Positions 25,184 through 33,772 of a stretch of DNA of 41,964 bases are shown in pieces (within the stretch, counting starts at the first letter, position 1; every line of letters begins with the position of its first letter). Source of the DNA: CAYZPB01 sp964551195. GTDB taxonomy: Bacteria > Bacillota > Bacilli > Tepidibacillales > Tepidibacillaceae. A program made the position numbers and the translations under genes. The stretch is from positions 1 to 41,964 of the forward strand of contig CAZKBI010000009.1 in NCBI GenBank assembly GCA_964551195.1. The letters run 5' to 3'. Below the pieces are notes generated by a model that saw only the letters and a list, made by a program, of their open reading frames with translations, was not told the origin of the DNA and did not search any database.

Positions 25184-25555
25184 ATGGATAGAAAGAAAAT
25201 AAAAGTAACAGCACATGTACATAAAGATGCTGAAGGAAATGTAACCGTTCATGAGCATGGTCACACGCCTGACCACTCACATGGACACACACATGGTCAC
25301 ACCGAAACAAAAATAGTTCTAAATAGAATCTCACGGGCAAGCGGCCATTTAGATGCTGTAAAGCGGATGGTTGAGGATGGGCGCGATTGCAGTGAGGTGC
25401 TAGTACAGCTATCTGCGGTTATTTCCGCCTTGAAAGGTACCGGCAGAGTAATCATCAAGGATCATATCGAGCATTGCATTGTTGATGCCGTTGAATCGGG
25501 AGACAAAGAAGCGATTGATAATCTGACCGCAGCAATTGATGATTTCATAAAATAG
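25184..25555 (+). CDS. CsoR/FrmR-family metal-sensing repressor with His-rich N-terminus
   Basis: DUF156 repressor of about 123 aa. The C-terminal helical domain has the family pattern LNRISRASGHLDAVKRMVEDGRDC with a Cys in the second helix and then KDHIEHC, giving Cys, His and Cys ligand positions. Before it lies an extension with ten or so histidines (HEHGHTPDHSHGHTHGHTE). Copper, nickel, zinc or formaldehyde sensing are all possible in the family; the His-rich tail favours a metal such as Ni, Co or Zn. The second ATG at 25184 is spaced 9 bases from AAGGAG. The gene lies between asnB and fmdE. Confidence 0.88.
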   Translation: MDRKKIKVTAHVHKDAEGNVTVHEHGHTPDHSHGHTHGHTETKIVLNRISRASGHLDAVKRMVEDGRDCSEVLVQLSAVISALKGTGRVIIKDHIEHCIVDAVESGDKEAIDNLTAAIDDFIK

Positions 25556-25567
25556 GAGCTGATACTA

Positions 25568-26074
25568 TTGAATCAAGAGTTATGGGATAAATGTGTTGAA
25601 TTTCATGGTCATAGCTGCCCGGGCTTGGCGATTGGCTTTAAAGCCTTTGAATATGCAAAAGCGGAGATGGGTTTAAGTTTTTCACCTGATGAGGAGGTTG
25701 TCTGTGTCACTGAGAATGATGCTTGCGGTGTCGATGCCATCCAATTACTTGCAGGGACCAGTTTCGGTAAGGGAAACTTAATCTATCTTCCACGAGGAAA
25801 GATGGCTTTCACCTTTTTCAGTCGCAAGGACGATCGTAAACTGCGATTTATGCTGCGCGATTTTGGCGGTGAGCTTGACCGCGAGGAGCGGATGAACTTT
25901 TTGTTGGAAGCAGATCCGCGTGATTTGTTCGATGTTAAGGAAATCAGTGCAGATTTTCCTGCAAAAGCTCGCTTATATGAGTCAATAATATGCGACAATT
26001 GTGGGGAAAAGACTGCTGAACCATATATTCAGATAGTTGATGGTAAAAATTTGTGTCTGGATTGCTCTAGCTAA
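25568..26074 (+). CDS. FmdE family protein with C-terminal zinc ribbon
   Basis: 168-aa protein of the FmdE family, named after a gene of the molybdenum formylmethanofuran dehydrogenase operon of methanogens. The conserved metal-site core is CVEFHGHSCPGLAIG (C9, H13, H15, C17), and VTENDACGVDAIQLLAG follows. The C-terminus adds two CxxC pairs (CDNCGEKT and CLDCSS) forming a zinc ribbon. Function in bacteria is unknown; a metal or cofactor handling role is plausible from its ligands. Translation starts at a TTG preceded by AGGAG. It overlaps nothing and ends 27 bases before the convergent PPase gene. Confidence 0.88.
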   Translation: MNQELWDKCVEFHGHSCPGLAIGFKAFEYAKAEMGLSFSPDEEVVCVTENDACGVDAIQLLAGTSFGKGNLIYLPRGKMAFTFFSRKDDRKLRFMLRDFGGELDREERMNFLLEADPRDLFDVKEISADFPAKARLYESIICDNCGEKTAEPYIQIVDGKNLCLDCSS

Positions 26075-26101
26075 TGCTGATGAACAAGAAATAAAGAATA
26101 A

Positions 26102-27712
26102 CTAAAGACTGCGATAGGCATGCATTATCTTTGGTGCAACCTGTTTTTTGCGAGAGGTGATACCTTCAAGAAATAGACCTGGCTTAGTTTTCTGTTCGAA
26201 CGCCATCGTGAGAACTGCTTCGTTTTCCGTATTGTAGAAAATATATGATCCGTTTTTTATAATATCGGTTACCAAAAGTATCGTCAGATCGTAACCCTTC
26301 TGCTGATGTAGCTCGTCGATATATTTATCAATTCCGTCTTGTCGTTCGTGTAGTTCAGTGGTGTCGAGTGTGAAAATCTGCGAAATGCCAATTAGCTTGT
26401 CGCCGACTGAAAATTCCTTAAAATCTTGATGAAAAATCTCACTCTCGCTGTAACCAGCAAGTGAAGTGCCCGCACTAAACATTTTCATAGTGTATTCTTC
26501 AAGGTCCAAATCAAGCATATCATTAAGCTCCATAATAGCTTCTTTATCCACCGGCGTCGCCGTTGGTGAGTTTAAAGCTAGTGTATCTGAAAGTATACCG
26601 GAAATTAGTAAGCCGGCAATTTCGTATGGAATCACAATGTTTCTGTCCTTAAGCTTACGATAAACAATTGTGCAGGTACTGCCAAGCGGGATATTCGTGA
26701 ATTTAATCGGCAGGTCTGTAGCAATGTCGCCAATTTTGTGATGGTCAACTATTTCAATAATTTCCGCTTCTTCAATGCCTACAGCGCTCTGGCTAACCTC
26801 ATTGTGATCAACAAGAATAACCTGTTTGCCTTGCGGACTCAGTACCTCCTGCTTATTTACAAAACCAATATATTTACCATCCTCACTTACCACAGGGTAG
26901 TTACGGTGATTGCTTGTAAGCATCTCTTCTTTCACGTCTGTAAGATAATCACTTTCGTTGAATTGAATGATCGGAGCATCCCTTACAACAGTTTTAATGT
27001 AATTCGCTTGGTTAATTAATTTGGCGGTTGTGTATGTATCCGTCTCGACTGAAATAATTGAAACCTTTAGTTGATTCGCTAACTCGCTAAGATTATCCGG
27101 CAGACCTCTGCCTCCTGTTATAATAATCAGTTTGGCTTGTTTCTTAATGGCCTCTTCAATTATGTTATAACGATCGCCAACGATAATAATATCGTAATTA
27201 TCAAGCTCGCGAATCATACTCTCTTTATAATAAGCACTAACCGCAATTCTACCTGATATCTCTTTGTCTTCACCTGTAAGAATTCTACCTCTTAGTGCCT
27301 TGGTTATATGGGAAACTCGCGTGTCTAAATGCGAAATATTACCCATCATCTGACCCATAGCAATATCCTTCATTGTTACAATTCCAATTATTTGATGCTG
27401 CTCATTTACTAGAGGAATGGTCTTAATGTTGTCATGGGCAAAGATATTAAAAATATCATAAATTGAACTATCTAAATCCTTTCCCTCAACCTTATCAAGA
27501 CGAAGGTCCTTTAGCTCAGTTTTTACATTCTCGATTATTCGCGGTTGTTCGACTGCAAAATAGTTTAATACAAATTCTGTCTCCCGATTTGGTGAACCAA
27601 GTGCAACAGCCTCAGCTTCTATGCCCGTTTGATTCTTAAAATAGGCAAGCGCAATTGCTGAAGCGATTGAATCAGTATCGGGGTTTTTATGACCAAAAAT
27701 TAGAACCGGCAT
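26102..27712 (-). CDS. ppaC: CBS-domain manganese-dependent inorganic pyrophosphatase
   Basis: Family II pyrophosphatase of the nucleotide-regulated type, 536 aa against about 310 for the plain form. N-terminal DHH elements are GHKNPDTDSIAS (H8, D12, D14) and D302, with VDHHKIGD at 322-329. Inserted between the DHH parts are two CBS halves (about residues 65-135 and 245-295) around a DRTGG domain (about 160-240). A C-terminal DHHA2 domain follows. In studied CBS-PPases, AMP and ADP inhibit and diadenosine polyphosphates activate through these domains. It is the last gene of the minus block; SD is weak. Confidence 0.93.
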   Translation of the reverse strand: MPVLIFGHKNPDTDSIASAIALAYFKNQTGIEAEAVALGSPNRETEFVLNYFAVEQPRIIENVKTELKDLRLDKVEGKDLDSSIYDIFNIFAHDNIKTIPLVNEQHQIIGIVTMKDIAMGQMMGNISHLDTRVSHITKALRGRILTGEDKEISGRIAVSAYYKESMIRELDNYDIIIVGDRYNIIEEAIKKQAKLIIITGGRGLPDNLSELANQLKVSIISVETDTYTTAKLINQANYIKTVVRDAPIIQFNESDYLTDVKEEMLTSNHRNYPVVSEDGKYIGFVNKQEVLSPQGKQVILVDHNEVSQSAVGIEEAEIIEIVDHHKIGDIATDLPIKFTNIPLGSTCTIVYRKLKDRNIVIPYEIAGLLISGILSDTLALNSPTATPVDKEAIMELNDMLDLDLEEYTMKMFSAGTSLAGYSESEIFHQDFKEFSVGDKLIGISQIFTLDTTELHERQDGIDKYIDELHQQKGYDLTILLVTDIIKNGSYIFYNTENEAVLTMAFEQKTKPGLFLEGITSRKKQVAPKIMHAYRSL

Positions 27713-27742
27713 AACACAATCACCTTACCTTTCAAAAGTCGC

Positions 27743-28222
27743 TTATTTGTCGCTTAACAGCTTCCAGATAGCTTGCGCATCCTCATGGTTTACTGCTGGC
27801 CCGTATAAAATGCTGCCACTACCATATGCCTCATCTAGTTCGTCTAATGTTATATAAAGTTCCTTCAAACCACTTGTGGCATTAATTTCTCCCACCTCCA
27901 CCAAGTTGCTGGCGCCGAATCCCTCGTAAACTTTACCCTGGTACCCCTCGCCATTCTCGGTCAACATAATATTATACGTTTCTCCCTCTGCTACTTTTAC
28001 AGTTCCATAAATTACATTGTCTTTGAAGAGATTCATTTGCCGTTCGCCTGCTATTACTACCAACACTTTTTCCGCGACTACCTGATCTGCCTTTACTACT
28101 ACTCCCTCATGTGCACGATAAACGCTCGCGTTCATAAAAGATCCTAAGAAGATATAAATACCAATAAGCGCTATGGCAGAAATTATAACCAACATTATTT
28201 TTTTGTTTTTGCTTAACTCCAT
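27743..28222 (-). CDS. Membrane-anchored hypothetical protein
   Basis: 159-aa protein not recognised. It has an N-terminal uncleaved signal or anchor (about residues 9-28, IMLVIISAIALIGIYIFLGSF) preceded by lysines, then a beta-rich extracellular part of about 130 aa, which contains no cysteine and no known motif. An ATG at 28222 follows AGGGGAG; the frame is open up to 28267. It lies between metA and ppaC, in the same direction, so it is probably co-transcribed. I cannot give a function. Confidence 0.75.
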   Translation of the reverse strand: MELSKNKKIMLVIISAIALIGIYIFLGSFMNASVYRAHEGVVVKADQVVAEKVLVVIAGERQMNLFKDNVIYGTVKVAEGETYNIMLTENGEGYQGKVYEGFGASNLVEVGEINATSGLKELYITLDELDEAYGSGSILYGPAVNHEDAQAIWKLLSDK

Positions 28223-28276
28223 GTTAATCTCCCCTGATAGATAAATTTTCTTCCTTGTGTGGATCAACTCTAATCC

Positions 28277-29182
28277 TTACTCCAGTTTGAAGTCAGTTAC
28301 TTGATAGACGTAATAGTTAAGCCAGTTAGCAAAAAGTAAGGTCGCGTGACTGCGCCAGTTGTTCTCCGGTTTGTTTAGCGGATCATTTCCCGGGTAATAG
28401 TTGACCGGAATATCGATTGGCAGTCCTTTTTCTAAATCACGAATATACTCTTCATGCAAACTAATATCATCATATTCAAAATGACCAGTTATAAAAATTT
28501 TGTCATTCCCTTTGCTTTTAACAATATAAACTCCAGCCTCTTCAGAATCAGCAAGAATGGATAGTTCCTTCTCCTTTTCTATATCCTCTTTTCTAACCTC
28601 AGTATGGCGTGAGTGCGGTGACACAAAAGTATCATCGAAGCCGTTAATCAAGAATGATTTCTTTACAACTTTGTGCTGAAAAACTCCAAACAATTTATTC
28701 TCTAACGGATATTTAGGTATGTCATAAAAATGATAGAGCCCTGCTTGCGCCGCCCAGCAAATAAACATCGTAGCTGTCACATTCTGTTCCGTATAATCCA
28801 TTATCTCCTGTAGTTCTTCCCAATAATCAACATCTTCAAACTCAAGATGCTCAACCGGGGCTCCTGTAATAATCATGCCATCGAACTTATCATCCTTAAT
28901 ATCATCAAATGTTTTGTAGAAAGTCTCTAAGTGGTTAATGTCTGTGTTCTTACTAATATGAGATTTCGGATGGATAAAGGTAAGGTCAACTTGAATCATG
29001 CTATTAGAAAGCAGTCTCAAAAGCTGTTTCTCAGTCCTGATTTTTAAAGGCATTAAATTTAAAACAACTATTTTCAAGGGGCGAATGTCTTGCGAACTTG
29101 CCCTCTTTTCTTTCATCAGAAACAGACCTTCCTGCGTTAATGTTTTATAGGCAGGGAACTTCTCTGGTATGATAATCGGCAT
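28277..29182 (-). CDS. metA: Homoserine O-acetyltransferase, MetA family
   Basis: Activates homoserine for methionine synthesis. The class I glutaminase-like fold has nucleophile Cys142 (MFICWAAQ) with His234 and Glu236 in TGHFEYDD completing the triad. Residues 110-111 are Val-Glu (GAPVEHLEFEDV); a glutamate here is the published marker of acetyl-CoA use, where E. coli-type succinyl enzymes have glycine. Pairing with an O-acetylhomoserine sulfhydrylase gene immediately upstream agrees. 301 aa; start supported by AAGGAG. Confidence 0.93.
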   Translation of the reverse strand: MPIIIPEKFPAYKTLTQEGLFLMKEKRASSQDIRPLKIVVLNLMPLKIRTEKQLLRLLSNSMIQVDLTFIHPKSHISKNTDINHLETFYKTFDDIKDDKFDGMIITGAPVEHLEFEDVDYWEELQEIMDYTEQNVTATMFICWAAQAGLYHFYDIPKYPLENKLFGVFQHKVVKKSFLINGFDDTFVSPHSRHTEVRKEDIEKEKELSILADSEEAGVYIVKSKGNDKIFITGHFEYDDISLHEEYIRDLEKGLPIDIPVNYYPGNDPLNKPENNWRSHATLLFANWLNYYVYQVTDFKLE

Positions 29183-29212
29183 TGTATTCTCTCCTTATTT
29201 CTTATTACACAT

Positions 29213-30496
29213 TTATTTTAAAGTATGTGCAAAGGCTTGTTCAAAATCAACAACAATATCCTTAATATCCTCAATTCCGACAGAGACGCGTATTAAGTCG
29301 GGATATACGCCGGAAGCACCTTGTTCTTCTTCTGTAAGCTGACCATGCGTCGTGCTTGCTGGGTGGATAACAAGTGTGCGCGTATCGCCAAGATTAGCAA
29401 CCAAACTGGCTAACTTTAAATTGTTGATAAACTTTTCTCCTGCTAGTCTACCACCTTTTATTCTAAAAGTTAACATGCCACCTGCACCTTTCGGAAAGTA
29501 TTCCTTTGCAATTTCGTAAGATGGGTGCTCGGCTAAAAGTGGATAAGAAACGCTATCAACCGCTGGATGTGTCTTTAAGTACTGGCAGAGATTGCTTGCG
29601 TTCTCACTATGTTGCCTCATCCTAAGTGCCAGTGTCTCCAGCCCCATATGTAACAAAAAAGAGTTAAAGGGACTGATTGTTGCGCCAACATCTCGTAATA
29701 ATTGTACACGAGCTTTAGTAATGTATCCCAGCTTGCCAAAATTCTCAATGTAATTAATACCATGATAGCTTGGATCCGGCTCAGCTATTAAGGGAAACTT
29801 ACCGTTCTGCCAATCAAAATTACCGCTATCGATAATTATGCCACCAATGCTGTTCCCGTGTCCGCCGATATATTTGGTAGCAGAATAAATTACGATATCA
29901 GCACCATGCTCAAACGGCCGGAAAAGGTATGGTGTCGTAAAGGTATTATCAATTATTAAGGGAACTCCGTTGTCATGAGCCAGCTTTGAAAATTTGGAAA
30001 AATCAAGCACCGCTAGATCCGGGTTACCAATTGTTTCGCCAAAAACAAGCTTTGTATTTGGTCGGAAGTGTTTTTGTAAATCATCATATCCCAGTTTAGG
30101 GTCGACAAAACTTACCTCTATTCCCATCCTTTTGAAAGTATATTTAAACAACGTAACCGTACCACCATAGAGATTAGAAGCTGTAATTATATGGTCACCT
30201 TCTTGGCATATATTTAGAATGGAAATCATGATCGCTGCTTGTCCTGATGCAGTTGCTAGTGCTCCTGCCCCACCCTCTAACAAATTCATTTTCTCCTCAA
30301 AGTAGGTGCTTGTTGGATTATTAATTCTTGTGTAAATATTTCCACCCTCTGTTAAATCGAAAAGGCTAGCAGCTCTCTTGGCTGTAAATAAATCATAGGA
30401 AGCGGTCTGATGTAACGGAATCGTCTTCGCCCCAGTTTCGTCAGCACGATACGTACCGTGGACCGCTTTTGTTGATATACCCCAATCTTCTTTCAC
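29213..30496 (-). CDS. metY: O-acetylhomoserine sulfhydrylase
   Basis: PLP enzyme of the Cys/Met metabolism family that makes homocysteine directly from O-acetylhomoserine and sulfide. The PLP lysine is in YSATKYIGGHGNSIGG (K208 from the chosen start). The length of 427 aa, with the insertions typical of MetY and above the 380-400 aa of MetB/MetC, supports this subtype. The GTG at 30496 follows AAAGGGGG; the longer open frame to 30571 would overlap rlmH. With metA it gives direct sulfhydrylation to homocysteine. Confidence 0.92.
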   Translation of the reverse strand: MKEDWGISTKAVHGTYRADETGAKTIPLHQTASYDLFTAKRAASLFDLTEGGNIYTRINNPTSTYFEEKMNLLEGGAGALATASGQAAIMISILNICQEGDHIITASNLYGGTVTLFKYTFKRMGIEVSFVDPKLGYDDLQKHFRPNTKLVFGETIGNPDLAVLDFSKFSKLAHDNGVPLIIDNTFTTPYLFRPFEHGADIVIYSATKYIGGHGNSIGGIIIDSGNFDWQNGKFPLIAEPDPSYHGINYIENFGKLGYITKARVQLLRDVGATISPFNSFLLHMGLETLALRMRQHSENASNLCQYLKTHPAVDSVSYPLLAEHPSYEIAKEYFPKGAGGMLTFRIKGGRLAGEKFINNLKLASLVANLGDTRTLVIHPASTTHGQLTEEEQGASGVYPDLIRVSVGIEDIKDIVVDFEQAFAHTLK

Positions 30497-30530
30497 TATT
30501 TCTTCCCCCTTTAATATTGAACCGCCTCTT

Positions 30531-31010
30531 TTATTTGTGATAAGGTTCACCACGATTAATTTTATTAGCACGATAAATTTGTTCTAATAGTATCAAGCGC
30601 ATCAGCTGATGCGGATAGGTAAGGCGCGAGAATGACATAAGATAGTCTGCCCTCTGATAGACAGTCTCGCTAAGACCTAAAGAACCTCCAATAACAAAAG
30701 TTATCTCACTTCTTCCTTGCGTCAGCAGCTGGTCTAAGTGCTCCGCAAATTGTAGAGAGCTAATCATTTCCCCGGAAATAGCCAGCGCAATCACGTAATG
30801 GTTGTCGCGAAGCTGATCAAGGATTCTATTACCTTCTTGTTCTAGTACCTGTTCTTGTTCTTTTCTGCTAAGTTTTTCTGGCGCCTTGCTATCAGCAACC
30901 TCAATTATATTTAATGTAAGGTAAGGTTTTAACCTTTTAGCAAATTCGCTGATGCCATCAGCGAGGTAGCGCTCTTTTAGCTTCCCAACGGCAACAACAT
31001 TAATCTTCAT
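30531..31010 (-). CDS. rlmH: 23S rRNA pseudouridine-1915 N3-methyltransferase
   Basis: SPOUT-class methyltransferase acting on helix 69 of 70S ribosomes. The family start MKINVVAVGKLKERYL and the knot motif FVIGGSLGLS followed by LTYPHQLMRLILLEQIYRANKI are clear. 159 aa is the standard size. Its ATG at 31010 lies inside the end of htrA, an 11-base overlap that suggests coupled translation. Position after htrA matches B. subtilis. Confidence 0.96.
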   Translation of the reverse strand: MKINVVAVGKLKERYLADGISEFAKRLKPYLTLNIIEVADSKAPEKLSRKEQEQVLEQEGNRILDQLRDNHYVIALAISGEMISSLQFAEHLDQLLTQGRSEITFVIGGSLGLSETVYQRADYLMSFSRLTYPHQLMRLILLEQIYRANKINRGEPYHK

Positions 31011-32184
31011 TGCCAGCAAGAACGAGAGTAACACTCTCCATCTTTCCAGCTCGATAGTAGCTTACCTTTAGCTCTTCCCCAACCTTTTTGCTGCCATATA
31101 AATACCTGCGCAGCTCATTAGAGTTTCTAACTTTTGTATCGTCAAGTGCAACAATTACATCCATGCTTTTTAATCCTGCCTTTTCGGCTGCACCTGCTTC
31201 AACTACTTCTGTTATTACTACACCATCAACTACATCATCAGGTATTTTCACTACTTCAGTTCTATTGTATGAAGATAAATCAATAACATCATAGAGCTGC
31301 ACTCCCATGAAGGGGCGCACGACAACTCCTGTCTCCATCAATTGAGCAATTACAGATTTACCCTCTGAGATTGGAATGGCAAAGCTAATTCCCTCTACTC
31401 TGCTGTCATCGATTTTTGCATTGTTTACGCCGATTACCTGCCCAAGAATGTTTACTAATGGACCACCGCTATTGCCGCGGTTGATCGCTGCATCTGTCTG
31501 AATTACTGAACTTTCCCAGTCAATTCTACCATCTTTATTAGTATCCATCCGCAGGGTACGGTTATCTGAGCTGATTACACCTACTGTAACAGTCTGCGAA
31601 AATTCATGTCCTAGGGGATTACCAATCGCTATTGCTGTCTCTCCTATTTTGAGATTAGTTGATTCTCCTAACTCTGCGACTCCCTCAACATGCTCTTCGT
31701 CAATTGTGATAATCGCTAGGTCGGTCAGAAGGTCCGAGCCAATTAACTCACCCTTAACCCTTTCGCCAGAGCTTAAAATAATCTCAAGCTCCTTAGCCCC
31801 AGCTATTACATGGTAGTTCGTTAGAACATATCCTTTACCATCCTTCACTTCAAAGACAAATCCGGATCCTTCTCCAGCATCCACCTCATAAATCCGCGAG
31901 TCCCACAAGGAATTTCTTTCCTGTATGTTTACGACTCCCACTACAGATGGCCTTACCTTATCTACAGCATCAATAATTGCCGAGTTAACCTCGAGCACTT
32001 GAACCTCATTTTTGGCTGCATCAGCATTTTCTTGCTCACTATCGCTCAGCTGTTCAATCACTGATTCTGGTAGATTCAAGTAACCTCCACTTGCCGCTGC
32101 GTAAATTCCAAAAATCATGAGTAGAGCACCAATTATCGCTGAGAAAAAAGCAAGAAAAAAAGTTGATAGTCCACTTCTGTTCAT
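31000..32184 (-). CDS. htrA: Membrane-anchored HtrA-family serine protease
   Basis: Extracytoplasmic quality-control protease of the Firmicutes YycK/HtrC type. One N-terminal membrane anchor (about residues 10-32) is followed by the trypsin-like domain with triad H128 (LTNYHVIAGA), D158 (LTDLAIITID) and S242 (NRGNSGGPL), numbered from the GTG at 32193, then a C-terminal PDZ domain (about 300-390). A loop DTNKDGRIDW resembles a calcium-binding turn. The catalytic triad is intact. ATG at 32184 is 8 bases from AAAGGAG. Confidence 0.95.
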   Translation of the reverse strand: MNRSGLSTFFLAFFSAIIGALLMIFGIYAAASGGYLNLPESVIEQLSDSEQENADAAKNEVQVLEVNSAIIDAVDKVRPSVVGVVNIQERNSLWDSRIYEVDAGEGSGFVFEVKDGKGYVLTNYHVIAGAKELEIILSSGERVKGELIGSDLLTDLAIITIDEEHVEGVAELGESTNLKIGETAIAIGNPLGHEFSQTVTVGVISSDNRTLRMDTNKDGRIDWESSVIQTDAAINRGNSGGPLVNILGQVIGVNNAKIDDSRVEGISFAIPISEGKSVIAQLMETGVVVRPFMGVQLYDVIDLSSYNRTEVVKIPDDVVDGVVITEVVEAGAAEKAGLKSMDVIVALDDTKVRNSNELRRYLYGSKKVGEELKVSYYRAGKMESVTLVLAGNED

Positions 32185-32208
32185 CTTCAACACTCCTTTA
32201 TATATTAT

Positions 32209-33003
32209 TTACAACCCAATTATTTCTATATCTGTCGGTTGGTCAGCATAAGTATCTAGAACCTTTAATTTCTCATGGGCGACTAGATAACGCTCTAAGG
32301 TATCAATAACTGTTAGCCTCGCTAGGTCACGCTGGTTGTTTTCTTGGCTACGATGAAACAAATGAACACTCCTTGTGTTCTCTGTTATAACATCAACCAA
32401 GGTATCTGCAGCTTCGTCATTAGATAAGTGACCTAGGTCGCTTAATATACGCATTTTTAGTGACCAAGGATAAGAACCCATACGAAGCATTTCGACACAA
32501 TGATTTGCCTCAATAATAAAGGCATTTGAGCCACGGATTCGTTCCTTAACAGCATTGCTTACATAGCCAAGGTCCGTAATGATGCTCAAATTATAATTGT
32601 TAGCACTTATAATGTAGCCAACAGGTTCGGCGGCATCGTGGGAAACACCAAACGATTCAATCTGCAAGCCACCTAAATTTTGCTTATCACCGGTATTGAT
32701 AATTCTAATTAAAGATTTATCTATGTTACCAACCGTCTTAGGCAGTTTGCAGAATGTATTGTAGTTCATATAAAGTGGAATGCCATATTTTCTCGCAATT
32801 ACACCAACACCTCGGACATGATCATCGTGTTCGTGTGTGACAAAAATTCCATCTATTTGCTCAATCCTTATATTGACCTCGGCGAGCGACTCTTTTAGTC
32901 TGCGTCCACTAATCCCAGCATCCACTAAAATATTCTGGCCCTCTGTCCCCACATATATTGAATTGCCTGTGCTGCCACTTGCCAATACGCTATATTTTAT
33001 CAA
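32209..33003 (-). CDS. walJ: WalJ metallo-beta-lactamase fold nuclease
   Basis: 264-aa metallo-hydrolase of the YycJ/WalJ family, reported to be a double-strand DNA exonuclease. Zinc motif HEHDDH in FVTHEHDDHVRG and further ligands in the SVHLFHRSQENN region are present. It is part of the conserved walRK-yycHIJ gene order. Confidence 0.93.
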   Translation of the reverse strand: MIKYSVLASGSTGNSIYVGTEGQNILVDAGISGRRLKESLAEVNIRIEQIDGIFVTHEHDDHVRGVGVIARKYGIPLYMNYNTFCKLPKTVGNIDKSLIRIINTGDKQNLGGLQIESFGVSHDAAEPVGYIISANNYNLSIITDLGYVSNAVKERIRGSNAFIIEANHCVEMLRMGSYPWSLKMRILSDLGHLSNDEAADTLVDVITENTRSVHLFHRSQENNQRDLARLTVIDTLERYLVAHEKLKVLDTYADQPTDIEIIGL

Positions 33004-33040
33004 GGCTACCCTCCACCCATTTTCTCATAAAAGGGGATAA

Positions 33041-33760
33041 TTATCCTAATTTTAACACGTTTTCACCAGTTATTGCATTAATATGTAACACATTAATAAT
33101 ATCATCAGCTTTATAGACAAGGCGCCAAACTGGGGGTATCTCATATAGGATCGACTGAACTCCTTCTCCATAATATCCAAGGGCTAGAGAAATAATCTCT
33201 GAACCATCAGGTATTAACCTTAGATCAATTGCGCTTTTAATTGCAGTCATCGCAGAAATAATTTTACGCCCCGAACCCTCTCCTACCACCTCTAAATAAT
33301 CCTGCTTATAGGTAAGGACTTTATTATTTACTAAATCAACCGTTAGGTGTCCCCCGAAAATAAAAAAACCTGATTCCATCTGAAAAAAAACATAATGACT
33401 TCCCTCTATCGATTCCTGCTCATTATAAACAAATTCATCAATATTCTGGCCTGAGTCCGCAAGGATTGAAGTGATTTCTTTTTCTGTAATTTTATCATAA
33501 TCTGCTGCGCTATACATCAGTTCGCCATCGAAACTAATTAAATTGGCGCGTATAAAGTGCATGGTTGGTTTATCGGTTGGTATGCAGCTTTTAATTGTAA
33601 TTTTATGTTCTTTTAAGAGCTCGTGAATCTCCTTCTCGCTCTCCTTACCCCAGAGTTGATAATCAGATTCACTATATTTGAGGTATAGTTGATAGCCAAG
33701 AAGCAAATTTAACAGAAGAAATGTAAAAATTAAAATAGTTTTAGCTTTCCCCCAATCCAT
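33041..33760 (-). CDS. yycI: YycI, WalK-interacting regulator
   Basis: Membrane-anchored extracytoplasmic protein (239 aa) with one N-terminal segment (about residues 8-24), start MDWGKAKTILIFTFLLLNLLL typical of YycI. In Bacilli YycI and YycH form a complex with WalK that adjusts its kinase activity. Sequence outside the anchor is poorly conserved, so the assignment leans on the anchor and the position. Confidence 0.88.
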   Translation of the reverse strand: MDWGKAKTILIFTFLLLNLLLGYQLYLKYSESDYQLWGKESEKEIHELLKEHKITIKSCIPTDKPTMHFIRANLISFDGELMYSAADYDKITEKEITSILADSGQNIDEFVYNEQESIEGSHYVFFQMESGFFIFGGHLTVDLVNNKVLTYKQDYLEVVGEGSGRKIISAMTAIKSAIDLRLIPDGSEIISLALGYYGEGVQSILYEIPPVWRLVYKADDIINVLHINAITGENVLKLG

Positions 33761-33772
33761 TTTCCTGCCCCC

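Noticed and set aside
28277..29182. MetA as a third glutaminase-deficient amidotransferase
   Set aside because: MetA has the class I fold but is an acyltransferase that never uses glutamine, and its Cys142, His and Glu triad is intact.
30497..30530. SAM riboswitch or T-box leader for metY/metA
   Set aside because: Only 34 bases separate rlmH from the metY start, and no leader structure fits there.
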